NCBI RefSeq assembly: GCF_012271785.1
Contig: NZ_JAAWVT010000009.1
Coordinates: 62,001 to 126,000, forward strand
DNA: 64,000 nt
Direction: 5' to 3'
From: Paeniglutamicibacter terrestris
Lineage (GTDB): Bacteria; Actinomycetota; Actinomycetes; Actinomycetales; Micrococcaceae
This document shows, piece by piece, positions 44,089-51,727 of the stretch. Below the pieces are notes generated by a model. That model worked only from the letters and a program-made list of their open reading frames with translations, had not been told where the DNA came from and did not search any database. Every line of letters starts with the position of its first letter. The first letter of the stretch is position 1. Position numbers and translations under genes: made by a program.

Positions 44089-44697
44089 TCATGCTTTGAT
44101 CCTTTGTGTGTGGAGTTCGATAACTTCGTGTGGCCAGTAGGTCGGGAGTGGGTCGCGTGTGACTGGTGCGAGTTTCCCGCGTTGCGCCCAGTTGTTGATG
44201 TCTTTGGACTTGACACTGATCCTGGCGTTCTTGCGTAGGAACTTCACGAGCTGCCTTGTGGGCAGTGGGGGTGCTTCTTCCTTGACTCGTTTCTGGTTGG
44301 CTTCGTGGTCTACTTCTTCTACTTCGGGTCCGTAGACGGCGTTGCGTGCGTTGCCTACCCAGATCCTTGCCATGTGGAGGGTTTGCCCTGCGTTGGGGTT
44401 GTCGCGGGCTTCTTTGTAGGCGTTCTTGGGTAGTTCCCAGAGTAGGTAGCGGAGTTGGCCGGTGTCGGTGGTTGGTGGTCGGCTGCCTGCGCTCTTGGTT
44501 CCATTGCCGCCTTCTTGTCCTCCTGCTTTCTTGGTGACTTTTCCGGCTTGGATGTTGGGGTCGAGGTTGACGATGAGGAAGTCAACGTTGTCCAGCAGGT
44601 CGGCCAGCTCTAGTCGGTGTTCTTCGCAGAGGTGCAGTGTCGATGCGGTGTCGCAGTCAGGCAGGGTGCATTTGCTAGCTGTCTCGGTAGCGGTCAC
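44089..44697 (-). CDS. Probable DNA-binding regulatory protein
   Basis: The product is 202 residues from a GTG with GAGGAGAC upstream; the frame is open further up, but that extension is inside the next gene. The N-terminus has a small Cys/His cluster (CTLPDCD...CEEH), and the C-terminal 60 residues look like a helix-turn-helix domain (RQLVKFLRKNARISVKSK, then DINNWAQRGKLA). As the last early gene before the structural block it could be a late regulator (inference). Confidence 0.55.
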   Translation of the reverse strand: MTATETASKCTLPDCDTASTLHLCEEHRLELADLLDNVDFLIVNLDPNIQAGKVTKKAGGQEGGNGTKSAGSRPPTTDTGQLRYLLWELPKNAYKEARDNPNAGQTLHMARIWVGNARNAVYGPEVEEVDHEANQKRVKEEAPPLPTRQLVKFLRKNARISVKSKDINNWAQRGKLAPVTRDPLPTYWPHEVIELHTQRIKA

Positions 44698-45046
44698 GTA
44701 CTGTCTCCTCGGTTTCGATGGTGGCCTTATGGAGTAGCCCCAAGGTTGTGTGCATGGGCTGGTTTGGCGGGACTTCTTTGGAGTACCAGCGCTCGCCGTC
44801 GTGGCAGTCTGGTGCGATGGCCGTTGCATAGACGACCCACTCAGTGACCATGCCTTGGGTTTCGTCGGTTACGTGCGCACTAATGGCATCCTCGAGCGTC
44901 TCGCTGGTCTTGGCGATCATGACGAACCACGGGACTTTAGATCGGGCGGTCTTGTAGCCCTCTTGCCACGGGAACCGCTTGGTGATCCAATTGCTGCTGG
45001 CCACGATGATCTTGGGACTGTCCGGGTGCCACATATTGAGGCTCAT
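44675..45046 (-). CDS. Early-region protein of unknown function
   Basis: The product is 123 residues. It shows mixed alpha/beta sequence with several tryptophans (SSNWITKRFPWQEGYKTA) and no motif I recognise. The start overlaps the previous stop by ATGA and the end overlaps the next gene by 23 bp. Confidence 0.6.
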   Translation of the reverse strand: MSLNMWHPDSPKIIVASSNWITKRFPWQEGYKTARSKVPWFVMIAKTSETLEDAISAHVTDETQGMVTEWVVYATAIAPDCHDGERWYSKEVPPNQPMHTTLGLLHKATIETEETVRDRYRDS

Positions 45047-45198
45047 TTCACTTCTCCTTCTGGGATGACGACCACAACGTTGTCCCCGTACGAAAGATCA
45101 ACTTCGCCAGGGATCTGGACAACGACTTCTGTCATGCCGGGTCGGCGTGCTGGCTCGTAGCTAGCGCGGGTGACTCTGGCGTGGAATTCCTTGCTCAT
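45043..45198 (-). CDS. Small early protein (51 residues)
   Basis: Both ends overlap neighbours by ATGA, which fixes the frame. The middle is beta-like (TEVVVQIPGEVDLSYGDNVV). No family is recognised. Confidence 0.65.
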   Translation of the reverse strand: MSKEFHARVTRASYEPARRPGMTEVVVQIPGEVDLSYGDNVVVVIPEGEVK

Positions 45199-45515
45199 GA
45201 GTAGTCCTTCCATGGGGTCTTCGGTTTGACGGGTTTGGGTGCGGGTTGTTTTGGACTGATTTCGTAAAGCACGTCAACATGGACGGGGCTCACGGTTACG
45301 TCGTTGGCGTGCATCTGGACTCCGGCACTGTCGTCGACGTCAGGCAGGAACGTTCCCCGGTGCCGACTCGTGCGCCGGAACCATCCCTTGGTTCCTGCTG
45401 GGTAGATTTCCGGGGGCAGCGGCTCAATATCCGGAACGATGACATCAACGACGGTGACCGCCTCATGCCACGCGATCAGAAGCGAATCGTGCTCGAGGAT
45501 CCGCGGCGGGATCAC
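45195..45515 (-). CDS. Early-region protein of unknown function
   Basis: The product is 106 residues from a GTG that overlaps the previous stop (GTGA). The frame is open to 45545, but that extension enters the gene upstream. Beta-rich, with VVDVIVPDIEPLPPEIYP and a basic Pro-rich end. The function is unknown. Confidence 0.6.
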   Translation of the reverse strand: MIPPRILEHDSLLIAWHEAVTVVDVIVPDIEPLPPEIYPAGTKGWFRRTSRHRGTFLPDVDDSAGVQMHANDVTVSPVHVDVLYEISPKQPAPKPVKPKTPWKDYS

Positions 45516-45715
45516 TTGGCGGCATCCAAGTATTCGATTTCCCACGTGGGGTGGAAGTACCCGAACGTTCCATCATCGAATCGAACCTTGAGGTGCGCGC
45601 CTCTGACTGCGCTGACGATGGACCCAACTTTGTTTTCGCCCATTCCCGTGTACCGGATGCGTGCACCACGCTTGGCAGGAACTGCGTAGCGTTGGCGGAT
45701 GTATTGCATGCTCAT
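45512..45715 (-). CDS. Small SH3/KOW-like early protein
   Basis: The product is 67 residues, coupled by ATGA at its start. It reads as a five-strand barrel (GARIRYTGMGENKVGSIVSA, LKVRFDDGTFGYFHP), resembling small KOW or SH3-like folds. The role is unknown. Confidence 0.62.
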   Translation of the reverse strand: MSMQYIRQRYAVPAKRGARIRYTGMGENKVGSIVSAVRGAHLKVRFDDGTFGYFHPTWEIEYLDAAK

Positions 45716-46275
45716 CGGGTTTCCTCCATTGCGTTTGCGGTGTCGGTGAGTAGTTTGATGACGGCGGTGGTGACGCTGTATCCGCCGACCGGGTAATCGT
45801 TTTTGATGTTGCGGGCGGCGGTTCGCATGAAGTGGCCTTGCGAGTGGAAGCCCGGATGCGGGATGTGAGGCATCGGCACGGTCACGCTTTCCGGGACTGG
45901 GAATGCCTGCACTTGGTGGTCAAAGCACATGACGGGCTTGCGGCGAAGATGGAAGGCCACGAGCCATACACGGTTGGTTTCGCATGGCAGGAAGCAGTTC
46001 GATTCAGGCCATGACTCGTCGTAGGTGAGGCCTTGTGCCATCGTGCGACTGCCAACGATTACACCCTCAGTCGCGGTCGTTTCCGTTTCGATGAGGCTGG
46101 TTCGCAGCATTCCGTCATGCCCGTTGTCGGGCATCGCTTTGAGTTCCGGCCAAAGCTCTTTGACTTCCGTGGCAACCATGTTGCTGTTCCGTGGTGCGAA
46201 TTTGATGCGGTCACGGTGCCTCTCGGTGGTGCCAGTGATCTTGACGCGCTGGCCTAACTTGAATGTGGTGCTCAT
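45712..46275 (-). CDS. Early-region protein of unknown function
   Basis: The product is 187 residues preceded by CCCAAGGAGAAACACC. The start MSTTFKLGQRVKITGTTERH is barrel-like, and a His/Pro-rich stretch (VTVPMPHIPHPGFHSQGH) lies near residue 140. No catalytic motif is recognised. It is coupled to rusA-like and barrel-protein genes by overlaps. Confidence 0.6.
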   Translation of the reverse strand: MSTTFKLGQRVKITGTTERHRDRIKFAPRNSNMVATEVKELWPELKAMPDNGHDGMLRTSLIETETTATEGVIVGSRTMAQGLTYDESWPESNCFLPCETNRVWLVAFHLRRKPVMCFDHQVQAFPVPESVTVPMPHIPHPGFHSQGHFMRTAARNIKNDYPVGGYSVTTAVIKLLTDTANAMEETR

Positions 46276-46688
46276 GGTGTTTCTCCTTGGGTGATAGTGA
46301 GGATGATGCGGGGTTCGCCCTTGCCGCCGTGGCGGTGGTCCGGCCCGATGACGTGTTTGAAGCTGTCGTCCTCGAGTAAGCCCGAGTCCACGAGCCCATC
46401 GACAATGGCTTTCGTGGTGTCGGCGAGGTTATTGGGGTCGTAGCGCCCATTCCTGGCTTTCCAGATGTGTGCGACGATCCGCACCGGTGTGGCCATGGGT
46501 TCAAGTCCGCGAGCTGCCACGCAAGCCGCGGCACGCCACTGCTTCGTCAGGTTCGCCTTGGCCATTCGATGCATTCGGACGTTCGTGTTGATCCATCCAC
46601 ACGGCGCCGGGACCACGATGGTCACGGATCCCGTCAGCAGGTCGAGCACGTCGGCCTGCCCTGGCAGCAATTCGATGTCGTCGCTCAT
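46272..46688 (-). CDS. rusA: RusA-family Holliday junction resolvase
   Basis: The product is 138 residues. RYDPNNLADTTKAIVDGLVD with Asp84 and Asp98, followed by LLEDDS (Asp107/108), is the RusA metal-binding signature. It would cut Holliday junctions or branched DNA during replication, recombination or packaging. It overlaps the methyltransferase gene upstream and the unknown gene downstream, both by ATGA. Confidence 0.9.
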   Translation of the reverse strand: MSDDIELLPGQADVLDLLTGSVTIVVPAPCGWINTNVRMHRMAKANLTKQWRAAACVAARGLEPMATPVRIVAHIWKARNGRYDPNNLADTTKAIVDGLVDSGLLEDDSFKHVIGPDHRHGGKGEPRIILTITQGETP

Positions 46689-48184
46689 GCCGCCGCCAAA
46701 GAATGCGCGGCCACCATGATCAGATCCCGGGCCGCCGGCGGCGTGACCGCGTTGCCTGCCTGCTTGACCTGCTCCCGCTTGTTCCCCGTCATGATGTAGC
46801 TCTTGGGGAATGCCATGCCCGCGCTGATCTCGTGGGGCTCAAGCATCCGGAACTCGCAGTCTTCAACCTCGGGCACAGACCATTCGGTGAGGCCCGCGTG
46901 ATTCCCGCCTGCGCTGATCGTGCGCAGCGGATTTGAGATTGGTGCGCTGGCCCCTTGGATCTGTTCCGGCGCGGTGCCGCGCATGGTTGTGATCATGGCG
47001 AAGCGGTCCACGGTCGGGATCGTTGGGATCGCTTTGCTCGTCGGGTGCATGACTCCATTGCCGTAGTACTCCATCAGCATCGACGTCGGGGGCGTGAGTA
47101 GCCCAGTCTCATTGCGGGTGGTCTGGGTTCGCATGAGCCCTTCGACGGGCGTGGCAACCTTCCCTTCGCGTCCTTCGACAGGAACGAGCAGGGACCGTGT
47201 GTAGCTGGTTGTCTGTGTCGGGAATGGCTCGGATTCCACCGGTGCGATGATCTGCGAGCCACGCACACTGTCGATGCTGACCGCCTGCTTGCCGTACTTC
47301 TCGAGCCCGGCCCGAATCCGCGCCATTGTCTTCTCAACGAGGGGCTTCTTCCTGTCACCGATGCGCTGGCCCTTGATGGTCCAGTCGATGGCCGCGGCCG
47401 CCGGCAACCATCCGGGCTCGATGATCTGGTTCTTGCACTTCGTGTTGGGGCAGCGGAATACGTACTGGGCTTTGTATCGGCCCCACCGGTAGTTCGGGTT
47501 CTTCCATGACTGCACGCAGCGCACTGTCTCTTCGCAGGTGGAGCAGTGAGCCAGAGGCATGAGCAGGTCGAAGTCCGGGCGGCGGTTGCCCTTGAGCCAG
47601 AACATCACGTACATGCGGTCTCGGGACTGAGGTGCGGGAGCGCCGCCGAGCTGGGCGTGCATGCTGTTCATGTAGACGATGTGGTGTTCGTATCCGAGCG
47701 CTGTCATGGCCAGCAGCCAGGCATCAAACATGATCCACTTGGCCGCGTCCACGACGTTCTCGGTGATGATGAGTTTGTACTTGTGGACCTCGGCGAAACG
47801 GGGCACGTCCCACATGGTGGCGCGGGACCGCTCTGCAGATTCGTCGGCGATGCTGTCTCCGAAGAGGTCGGGCTGGTTGGAGATCCTTTTCTTACCCTTG
47901 GCCACCGAGTGGTTCGTGCATTCGGGGCTGGCCCACAGGATGTCGCTGGTGGCGATGTAGCGCGGGTCAGTTACTTGGATGTCCGCGCAGACGTGCTCGG
48001 TTTCGGGGTGGTTGGCGTTGTGGGTTTCGATGGCGCGGGCCCAGTGGTTCATGGCCGTCTTGACGGTCATGCCGGGAATGCTTTGGGCTCCGGTGGAGGA
48101 TCCGCCGGCGCCGCAGAACATGTCGGTGAGGCTGAGTGCGGGAAAGTTTGCGGGGTTGATGCGTTCGAGGGTTGCTGTTGGCAC
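46685..48184 (-). CDS. DNA (cytosine-5) methyltransferase with zinc-ribbon insert
   Basis: The product is 499 residues from a GTG after AAGGAGAAA; the frame is open 17 codons further up through terminator stems. Motif I is DMFCGAGGSS (21-30), motif IV ASPECTNHS with nucleophile Cys89, motif VI ENV (142-144), motif VIII QSRDRMYV (186-193) and motif X QAGNAVTPPAA near the end. Between VIII and IX lies a Cys cluster (CSTC at 214-217, CPNTKC at 245-250) that looks like an inserted zinc ribbon, perhaps in the target-recognition part. No restriction enzyme gene is nearby, so it is an orphan enzyme, probably protecting phage DNA. Confidence 0.92.
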   Translation of the reverse strand: MPTATLERINPANFPALSLTDMFCGAGGSSTGAQSIPGMTVKTAMNHWARAIETHNANHPETEHVCADIQVTDPRYIATSDILWASPECTNHSVAKGKKRISNQPDLFGDSIADESAERSRATMWDVPRFAEVHKYKLIITENVVDAAKWIMFDAWLLAMTALGYEHHIVYMNSMHAQLGGAPAPQSRDRMYVMFWLKGNRRPDFDLLMPLAHCSTCEETVRCVQSWKNPNYRWGRYKAQYVFRCPNTKCKNQIIEPGWLPAAAAIDWTIKGQRIGDRKKPLVEKTMARIRAGLEKYGKQAVSIDSVRGSQIIAPVESEPFPTQTTSYTRSLLVPVEGREGKVATPVEGLMRTQTTRNETGLLTPPTSMLMEYYGNGVMHPTSKAIPTIPTVDRFAMITTMRGTAPEQIQGASAPISNPLRTISAGGNHAGLTEWSVPEVEDCEFRMLEPHEISAGMAFPKSYIMTGNKREQVKQAGNAVTPPAARDLIMVAAHSLAAA

Positions 48185-48208
48185 GGGGTTTCTCCTTGGT
48201 TTTGGGCA

Positions 48209-48298
48209 CAAAAAAGGCCGCGGTGTCGCGGCCAAGGCATGAAAAAAGCCACCGGGTGGGCGGTGGCTTGGGGCAAAAGAAAACCGCCCGAAGGCGGC
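48209..48298 (-). terminator. Three tandem intrinsic terminators
   Basis: In minus-strand order: GCCGCC-ttc-GGGCGGT-TTTCTTTT, then AGCCACCG...CGGTGGCT-TTTTTC, then GGCCGCG...CGCGGCC-TTTTTTG. The last ends about 25 nt before the methyltransferase start codon. Confidence 0.85.
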
Positions 48299-48316
48299 GT
48301 GGGTACGGCTAGTTGG

Positions 48317-48895
48317 CTATGTCCAGCATGGTCCTATATCCGAAAGGAATCCTCCCTTGTCTGGGTCTCGCTCATAGGTGCGCCCGAGGGAATCTTCGAA
48401 ACTGAGATGGACTGGAATGATCTCGCTAGGTTTGTACATGCGGGAATCGGCAGCCAGCGAGGTGTCCAGCATCGTCCTGGGCCTCATGATTGGGAGCTCC
48501 CATTTTCCGTCGGGCAAGCCATCGTTAGTGACGGTAATCTTGTAGATGGCGTCATCCGAGGCATTCTCAATGTAGACCCTAGGATTTTGCGTTCCGGCGT
48601 CAATCTCGGTCCAAGCAATGACTCGTGATGCTTGACGATACCGATCGTCTTGGTGGCGCTGGTCCAGTAGTTCGTTGGCTTTAGCCGCGGTTTTATTGGC
48701 CTGTTCAGCTGCGTCGCCAGCACTCTTCGATTGAAAAAGCGCAACGGCAACCGCTACGAGTGTCGCTAATGCTGCAATTGCTTGCCAGAAAGCAGGCCAG
48801 AATTCGGATTGCACCGGCATCTCGCAAGACAGTTGGAACACGGTCTGGGCATCCGCGATGGAGCCTGCACAATTCAAGGTTTCTGAGAGGATCAT
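48317..48895 (-). CDS. Membrane-anchored protein of unknown function
   Basis: The product is 192 residues; a start at 48820 is also possible. A membrane helix (about 34-55, AIAALATLVAVAVALF) is followed by a short coiled coil (AEQANKTAAKANELL) and a beta-rich domain (about 90-190). It resembles the helix-plus-domain proteins common as phage cargo. It is isolated from the early operon by three terminators, so it is likely a separate unit. Confidence 0.6.
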   Translation of the reverse strand: MILSETLNCAGSIADAQTVFQLSCEMPVQSEFWPAFWQAIAALATLVAVAVALFQSKSAGDAAEQANKTAAKANELLDQRHQDDRYRQASRVIAWTEIDAGTQNPRVYIENASDDAIYKITVTNDGLPDGKWELPIMRPRTMLDTSLAADSRMYKPSEIIPVHLSFEDSLGRTYERDPDKGGFLSDIGPCWT

Positions 48896-48904
48896 CCGTT
48901 CATC

Positions 48905-49071
48905 CTATGAGGTTTCGGGGATGCGCTCTATTTGGTCGGGTGCTTCGTGGGTGATGGTGCCGTTGTCCCCAAGCACTCTGTAAAAGCTCTCGATGGTTTG
49001 GGTGCGGTCACGCCGAGCTTGTCGCGGATGCTGACCTGTCGAACGCGAGTGTGGTCGGGGATAATTCTCAT
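48905..49071 (-). pseudogene. Possible frameshifted small gene
   Basis: From an ATG at 49071 one frame reads MRIIPDHTRVRQVSIRDKLG. After about 25 codons protein-like sequence continues in the -1 frame (TIESFYRVLGDNGTITHEAP, then DQIERIPETS) to a stop at 48905. Joined they give about 55 residues. Neither frame alone looks complete, so it is either a broken gene or chance. Confidence 0.35.
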
Positions 49072-49080
49072 CGCCCTATT

Positions 49081-49635
49081 TTACTGAGGAGCCGGGATTA
49101 CCATTACGACTGCCCCATCCGCTTCGGTTTTTGCGATGGTCATTAGGCCGCGCATTCTGCCTAGCGTCGCGGATTCAGGTTTGAGATTGCTTTCCCAGAC
49201 GTCAACTGAATCGGCGACGTCGTTGGCGAATGTGCGGACATCTAGCTGCAAGGTCGTATGGATGCTGTTGCAATGAGCACTTTTGCCGTTCGGAGGGGAC
49301 GCAGTGAACATGAATTCCCGGAAAACTCGATCGATTTCGTTTTTCATGTGCTTGGTTGTGTCGAACGATCCTTCGTGGAGGACGGCGCACCTGAGCGCGT
49401 AAAAGTCTGTCCCGCTGATCCAGATCATTTTTTCATCGGACAGCAGACCTGGCATAGGTGATGTGTACTTTGGCGTGAAATTCTTGTCGACCCATTCAAC
49501 AAAGCGTGGGCCCGGTTTTGCGTTCGGCCGAGCGAGCTTGCTGCAGATATCTGGCATCGTCAGTGCAAGTGTCAGGGCGGAGTACCAGTTTTGTTGAGTT
49601 GCAGCGCTTCGGATGGCGTCTGTTAAGTGCTTCAT
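49081..49635 (-). CDS. Early-region protein of unknown function
   Basis: The product is 184 residues, helical at the N-terminus (DAIRSAATQQNWYSALTLAL) with ALRCAVLHEGSF in the middle, a segment seen in HEPN- or DUF-type phage proteins of unknown role. It overlaps the upstream gene by ATGA. No function is assigned. Confidence 0.6.
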   Translation of the reverse strand: MKHLTDAIRSAATQQNWYSALTLALTMPDICSKLARPNAKPGPRFVEWVDKNFTPKYTSPMPGLLSDEKMIWISGTDFYALRCAVLHEGSFDTTKHMKNEIDRVFREFMFTASPPNGKSAHCNSIHTTLQLDVRTFANDVADSVDVWESNLKPESATLGRMRGLMTIAKTEADGAVVMVIPAPQ

Positions 49636-50099
49636 GGGATGAAGCCTATGGCCTCAGAATAGGGTTTGGTGCGCGCCTCGCTTGGGCTTGGAACGGTTTC
49701 GGCTTGCCGCCAGCCCTTTGGCGGCGGTTGTGGTTTGCACAGTTTGGGCTTCCCTTTGCCGACTTGATCGGAACGGCGTTCCCCTACGAGAACATCGGCT
49801 AGGCAGGCTCGGCAGTGGTGCGCGGCTTCCCATTCGTGATCTGGGCACGGGTCGGCTTTCGGGGGCTCAACTTTGAACGTCTCGAATTGCCAGTGCTTGC
49901 CGGGCAGGAAGATCCCGGATGGTGATTTGATCGCGGGGTCATTCGCAGCGCGGATTGCAGCTTCGGCGATGACTGGGAAGGGGTGCGGGTCGTCTCGGTG
50001 CTCGGCAAAGAGGCTGAGTGTTTGATTGGGTCGCCAGTTGCCGGGGCGCATGAGTGCCAGGAGTGCGGCGAGAACTTCGGCTTGCTGCTTGTGGATCAT
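49632..50099 (-). CDS. Zinc-finger-like early protein
   Basis: The product is 155 residues with GAAAGGA upstream. The N-terminal half is helical (IAEAAIRAANDPAIKSPSG). The second half holds CPDHEWEAAHHCRAC, a possible zinc site, then a Pro/Lys-rich tail. It may bind nucleic acid. No family is recognised. Confidence 0.58.
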   Translation of the reverse strand: MIHKQQAEVLAALLALMRPGNWRPNQTLSLFAEHRDDPHPFPVIAEAAIRAANDPAIKSPSGIFLPGKHWQFETFKVEPPKADPCPDHEWEAAHHCRACLADVLVGERRSDQVGKGKPKLCKPQPPPKGWRQAETVPSPSEARTKPYSEAIGFIP

Positions 50100-50343
50100 C
50101 GGATGAATTCCTTTCGTCGATTGTTGGATTGGTTCGCGTTAACTTAGGTGACGATTCGACGAAAAATCTTTCCCCGTTCTTCTTTAAAAGATGAGTAGAA
50201 ACCTAGGTGAGACAAGCTCCCAAGGAGCTTGTTGGTTAATGGTTACTGGTTAGTTCGATTCTGCTTGGACTTTGCTTGAAGCAGAGCGTCAACAAAACAC
50301 CGTTCTGCTACAAGCAGCTGCTTGGATTCTGCTTGGACTTGCT
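50100..50343. other. Non-coding spacer with short direct repeats
   Basis: ATTCTGCTTGGACTTTGCTT (from about 50258) and ATTCTGCTTGGACTTGCTT (from about 50325) are direct repeats, and a hairpin CAAGCTCC-caa-GGAGCTTG is at 50212-50231. No gene is seen. It could hold a promoter or replication-related repeats. Confidence 0.45.
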
Positions 50344-50760
50344 TCACTGTTCTTCGTCCGGTTCGGCGCCCGGGCAGTCTTCGCAGTTGGGGTCGATTAC
50401 TCCCTTGTTGACGTGGTTTCTGATGTGCGATGACTTCATTCCGCCGCGGCGTCCAGCTTCTTTTTTGTCACTCATGTGTTGCTCGATTTCAAGCTTCGAC
50501 TTTTGGTGACTGAGGTAGTCGTGCATGGCGTGCTTGCCGTTGGACTTGGTCATGAATCCGACTGTGAGCATTTCTTCGATTACGTCTGGTGCATAGCGAC
50601 GAACGAGGCCCGCTGGTACTTTCCCGTCCGTCTTGCGTCGGTTGGAGTAGCACCAGAGTTCAACGACTGCACGGAATGCGGCATCGGAAAGCTCGAGGGT
50701 CTTTGGGTGCTCGGGGAATTCGTCGGCGACCGTGATGTATGCCCGAGTGTCCTTTGCCAT
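50344..50760 (-). CDS. Replication-organiser-like DNA-binding protein
   Basis: The product is 138 residues. The winged-helix-like N-domain (LELSDAAFRAVVELWCYSNR, YAPDVIEEMLTVGF) resembles the first domain of phage replisome organisers, followed by a basic linker (KKEAGRRGGMKSS) and an acidic tail with CEDC. No helicase loader or polymerase gene is seen in the prophage, so this is the best candidate initiator. GAAAGGA precedes the ATG after a large stem-loop. Confidence 0.55.
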   Translation of the reverse strand: MAKDTRAYITVADEFPEHPKTLELSDAAFRAVVELWCYSNRRKTDGKVPAGLVRRYAPDVIEEMLTVGFMTKSNGKHAMHDYLSHQKSKLEIEQHMSDKKEAGRRGGMKSSHIRNHVNKGVIDPNCEDCPGAEPDEEQ

Positions 50761-50827
50761 CTAGTGGGGTCCTTTCGGGATGGGCGGCGCGCACCCCGGG
50801 CTGGGATGGGGGTGCGCGCCGGTGGGG

Positions 50828-51727
50828 TTAGAAGTTGCCGTCTGCGACTTGGAAGACGGTGAGGCCGATTGCTCGCCACATCTCTACGACTTGGTTGCGG
50901 TCATCGAAGACGCCAGCGACGTTGTAGCGGCTGCGGATGTGTTGGTTGAACAGTTCGTGCTTCACGATGTCGTCGCGGCGCTTGTCGCCGGCGGGCCGCA
51001 TGTATACCCGGGGCCAGCCAAAGCCGTTGGCCAGCAGCCAGTCTTCGGTGACTTGCCGGTGGTCTTCACTGCGTCCGGTCATGAAGATGACTTGGCCGGG
51101 GAGGCCAAGCACGATGCGGGCTACTTCCTTGTTGAGGGTGTCGAGGTGGGCTTTGGATCCGTCGTAGATGTCTCGTTCTCCGCAGAGTGCCACGGTGCCG
51201 TCGATGTCCACGAGGTAGACGTCGTGGAGTCCTGGCGTCGGTTCCCATGGCTGCCATTCCTCGGCGGTGGCCACGTCGGCAGTCGGGTGAGGTAGCGGCC
51301 CGGAGTTGAGGAACTTCATGTGCATGTTCTTGATGACCTCAGCGGGCACGCGCTCTTGCTCTGGGCGCTTTTCGTTTCGGTTGAGGCAGACACCGAGTGC
51401 GCATCCGGTGAAGTCCTGGACCTCGAGTTCGGCGCCGGTAACGTGCGCGAGGGTGGCCCATGCTCGTGCGTTGCGCTGCCGGAGGTTGGTGTCGTCCACG
51501 ACAACGTCTTGCCCAGCGCGCAGGTAGCTGCGCACGAGGTCCGCGCAGGCCTTGGTGATGACTTGCTCGGTCAGGTGGGTTGCGGCCCGCTGGTCAAAGT
51601 GGAGCATCTTACGCATGGAGTCTCGGTTGACGCGTACTCGGCTCTCGGGATCTTCGGCGACCCATGCTTGGGCCCAAGTGGTTTTGCCGGATCCGGGGAG
51701 ACCTCGAGTGATTATGAGCTTAGACAA
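50828..51727 (-). CDS. pnkp: Polynucleotide kinase-phosphatase (T4 Pnkp/PseT-like)
   Basis: The product is 299 residues. The N-terminal kinase has P-loop GLPGSGKT (9-16) and VVDDTNL. The C-terminal HAD-type phosphatase begins near residue 170 with DIDGT (Asp174, Asp176) and has FMTGRSEDHR later. It would add a 5' phosphate and remove 2',3'-cyclic or 3' phosphate from broken RNA ends. It overlaps the RNA ligase gene by 8 bp, forming a two-step repair unit. Confidence 0.93.
   Translation of the reverse strand: MSKLIITRGLPGSGKTTWAQAWVAEDPESRVRVNRDSMRKMLHFDQRAATHLTEQVITKACADLVRSYLRAGQDVVVDDTNLRQRNARAWATLAHVTGAELEVQDFTGCALGVCLNRNEKRPEQERVPAEVIKNMHMKFLNSGPLPHPTADVATAEEWQPWEPTPGLHDVYLVDIDGTVALCGERDIYDGSKAHLDTLNKEVARIVLGLPGQVIFMTGRSEDHRQVTEDWLLANGFGWPRVYMRPAGDKRRDDIVKHELFNQHIRSRYNVAGVFDDRNQVVEMWRAIGLTVFQVADGNF

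Noticed and set aside
47546-48628. Plus-strand frame of 360 codons over the methyltransferase
   Set aside because: It runs through three terminator stems and is antisense to a methyltransferase with all main motifs.
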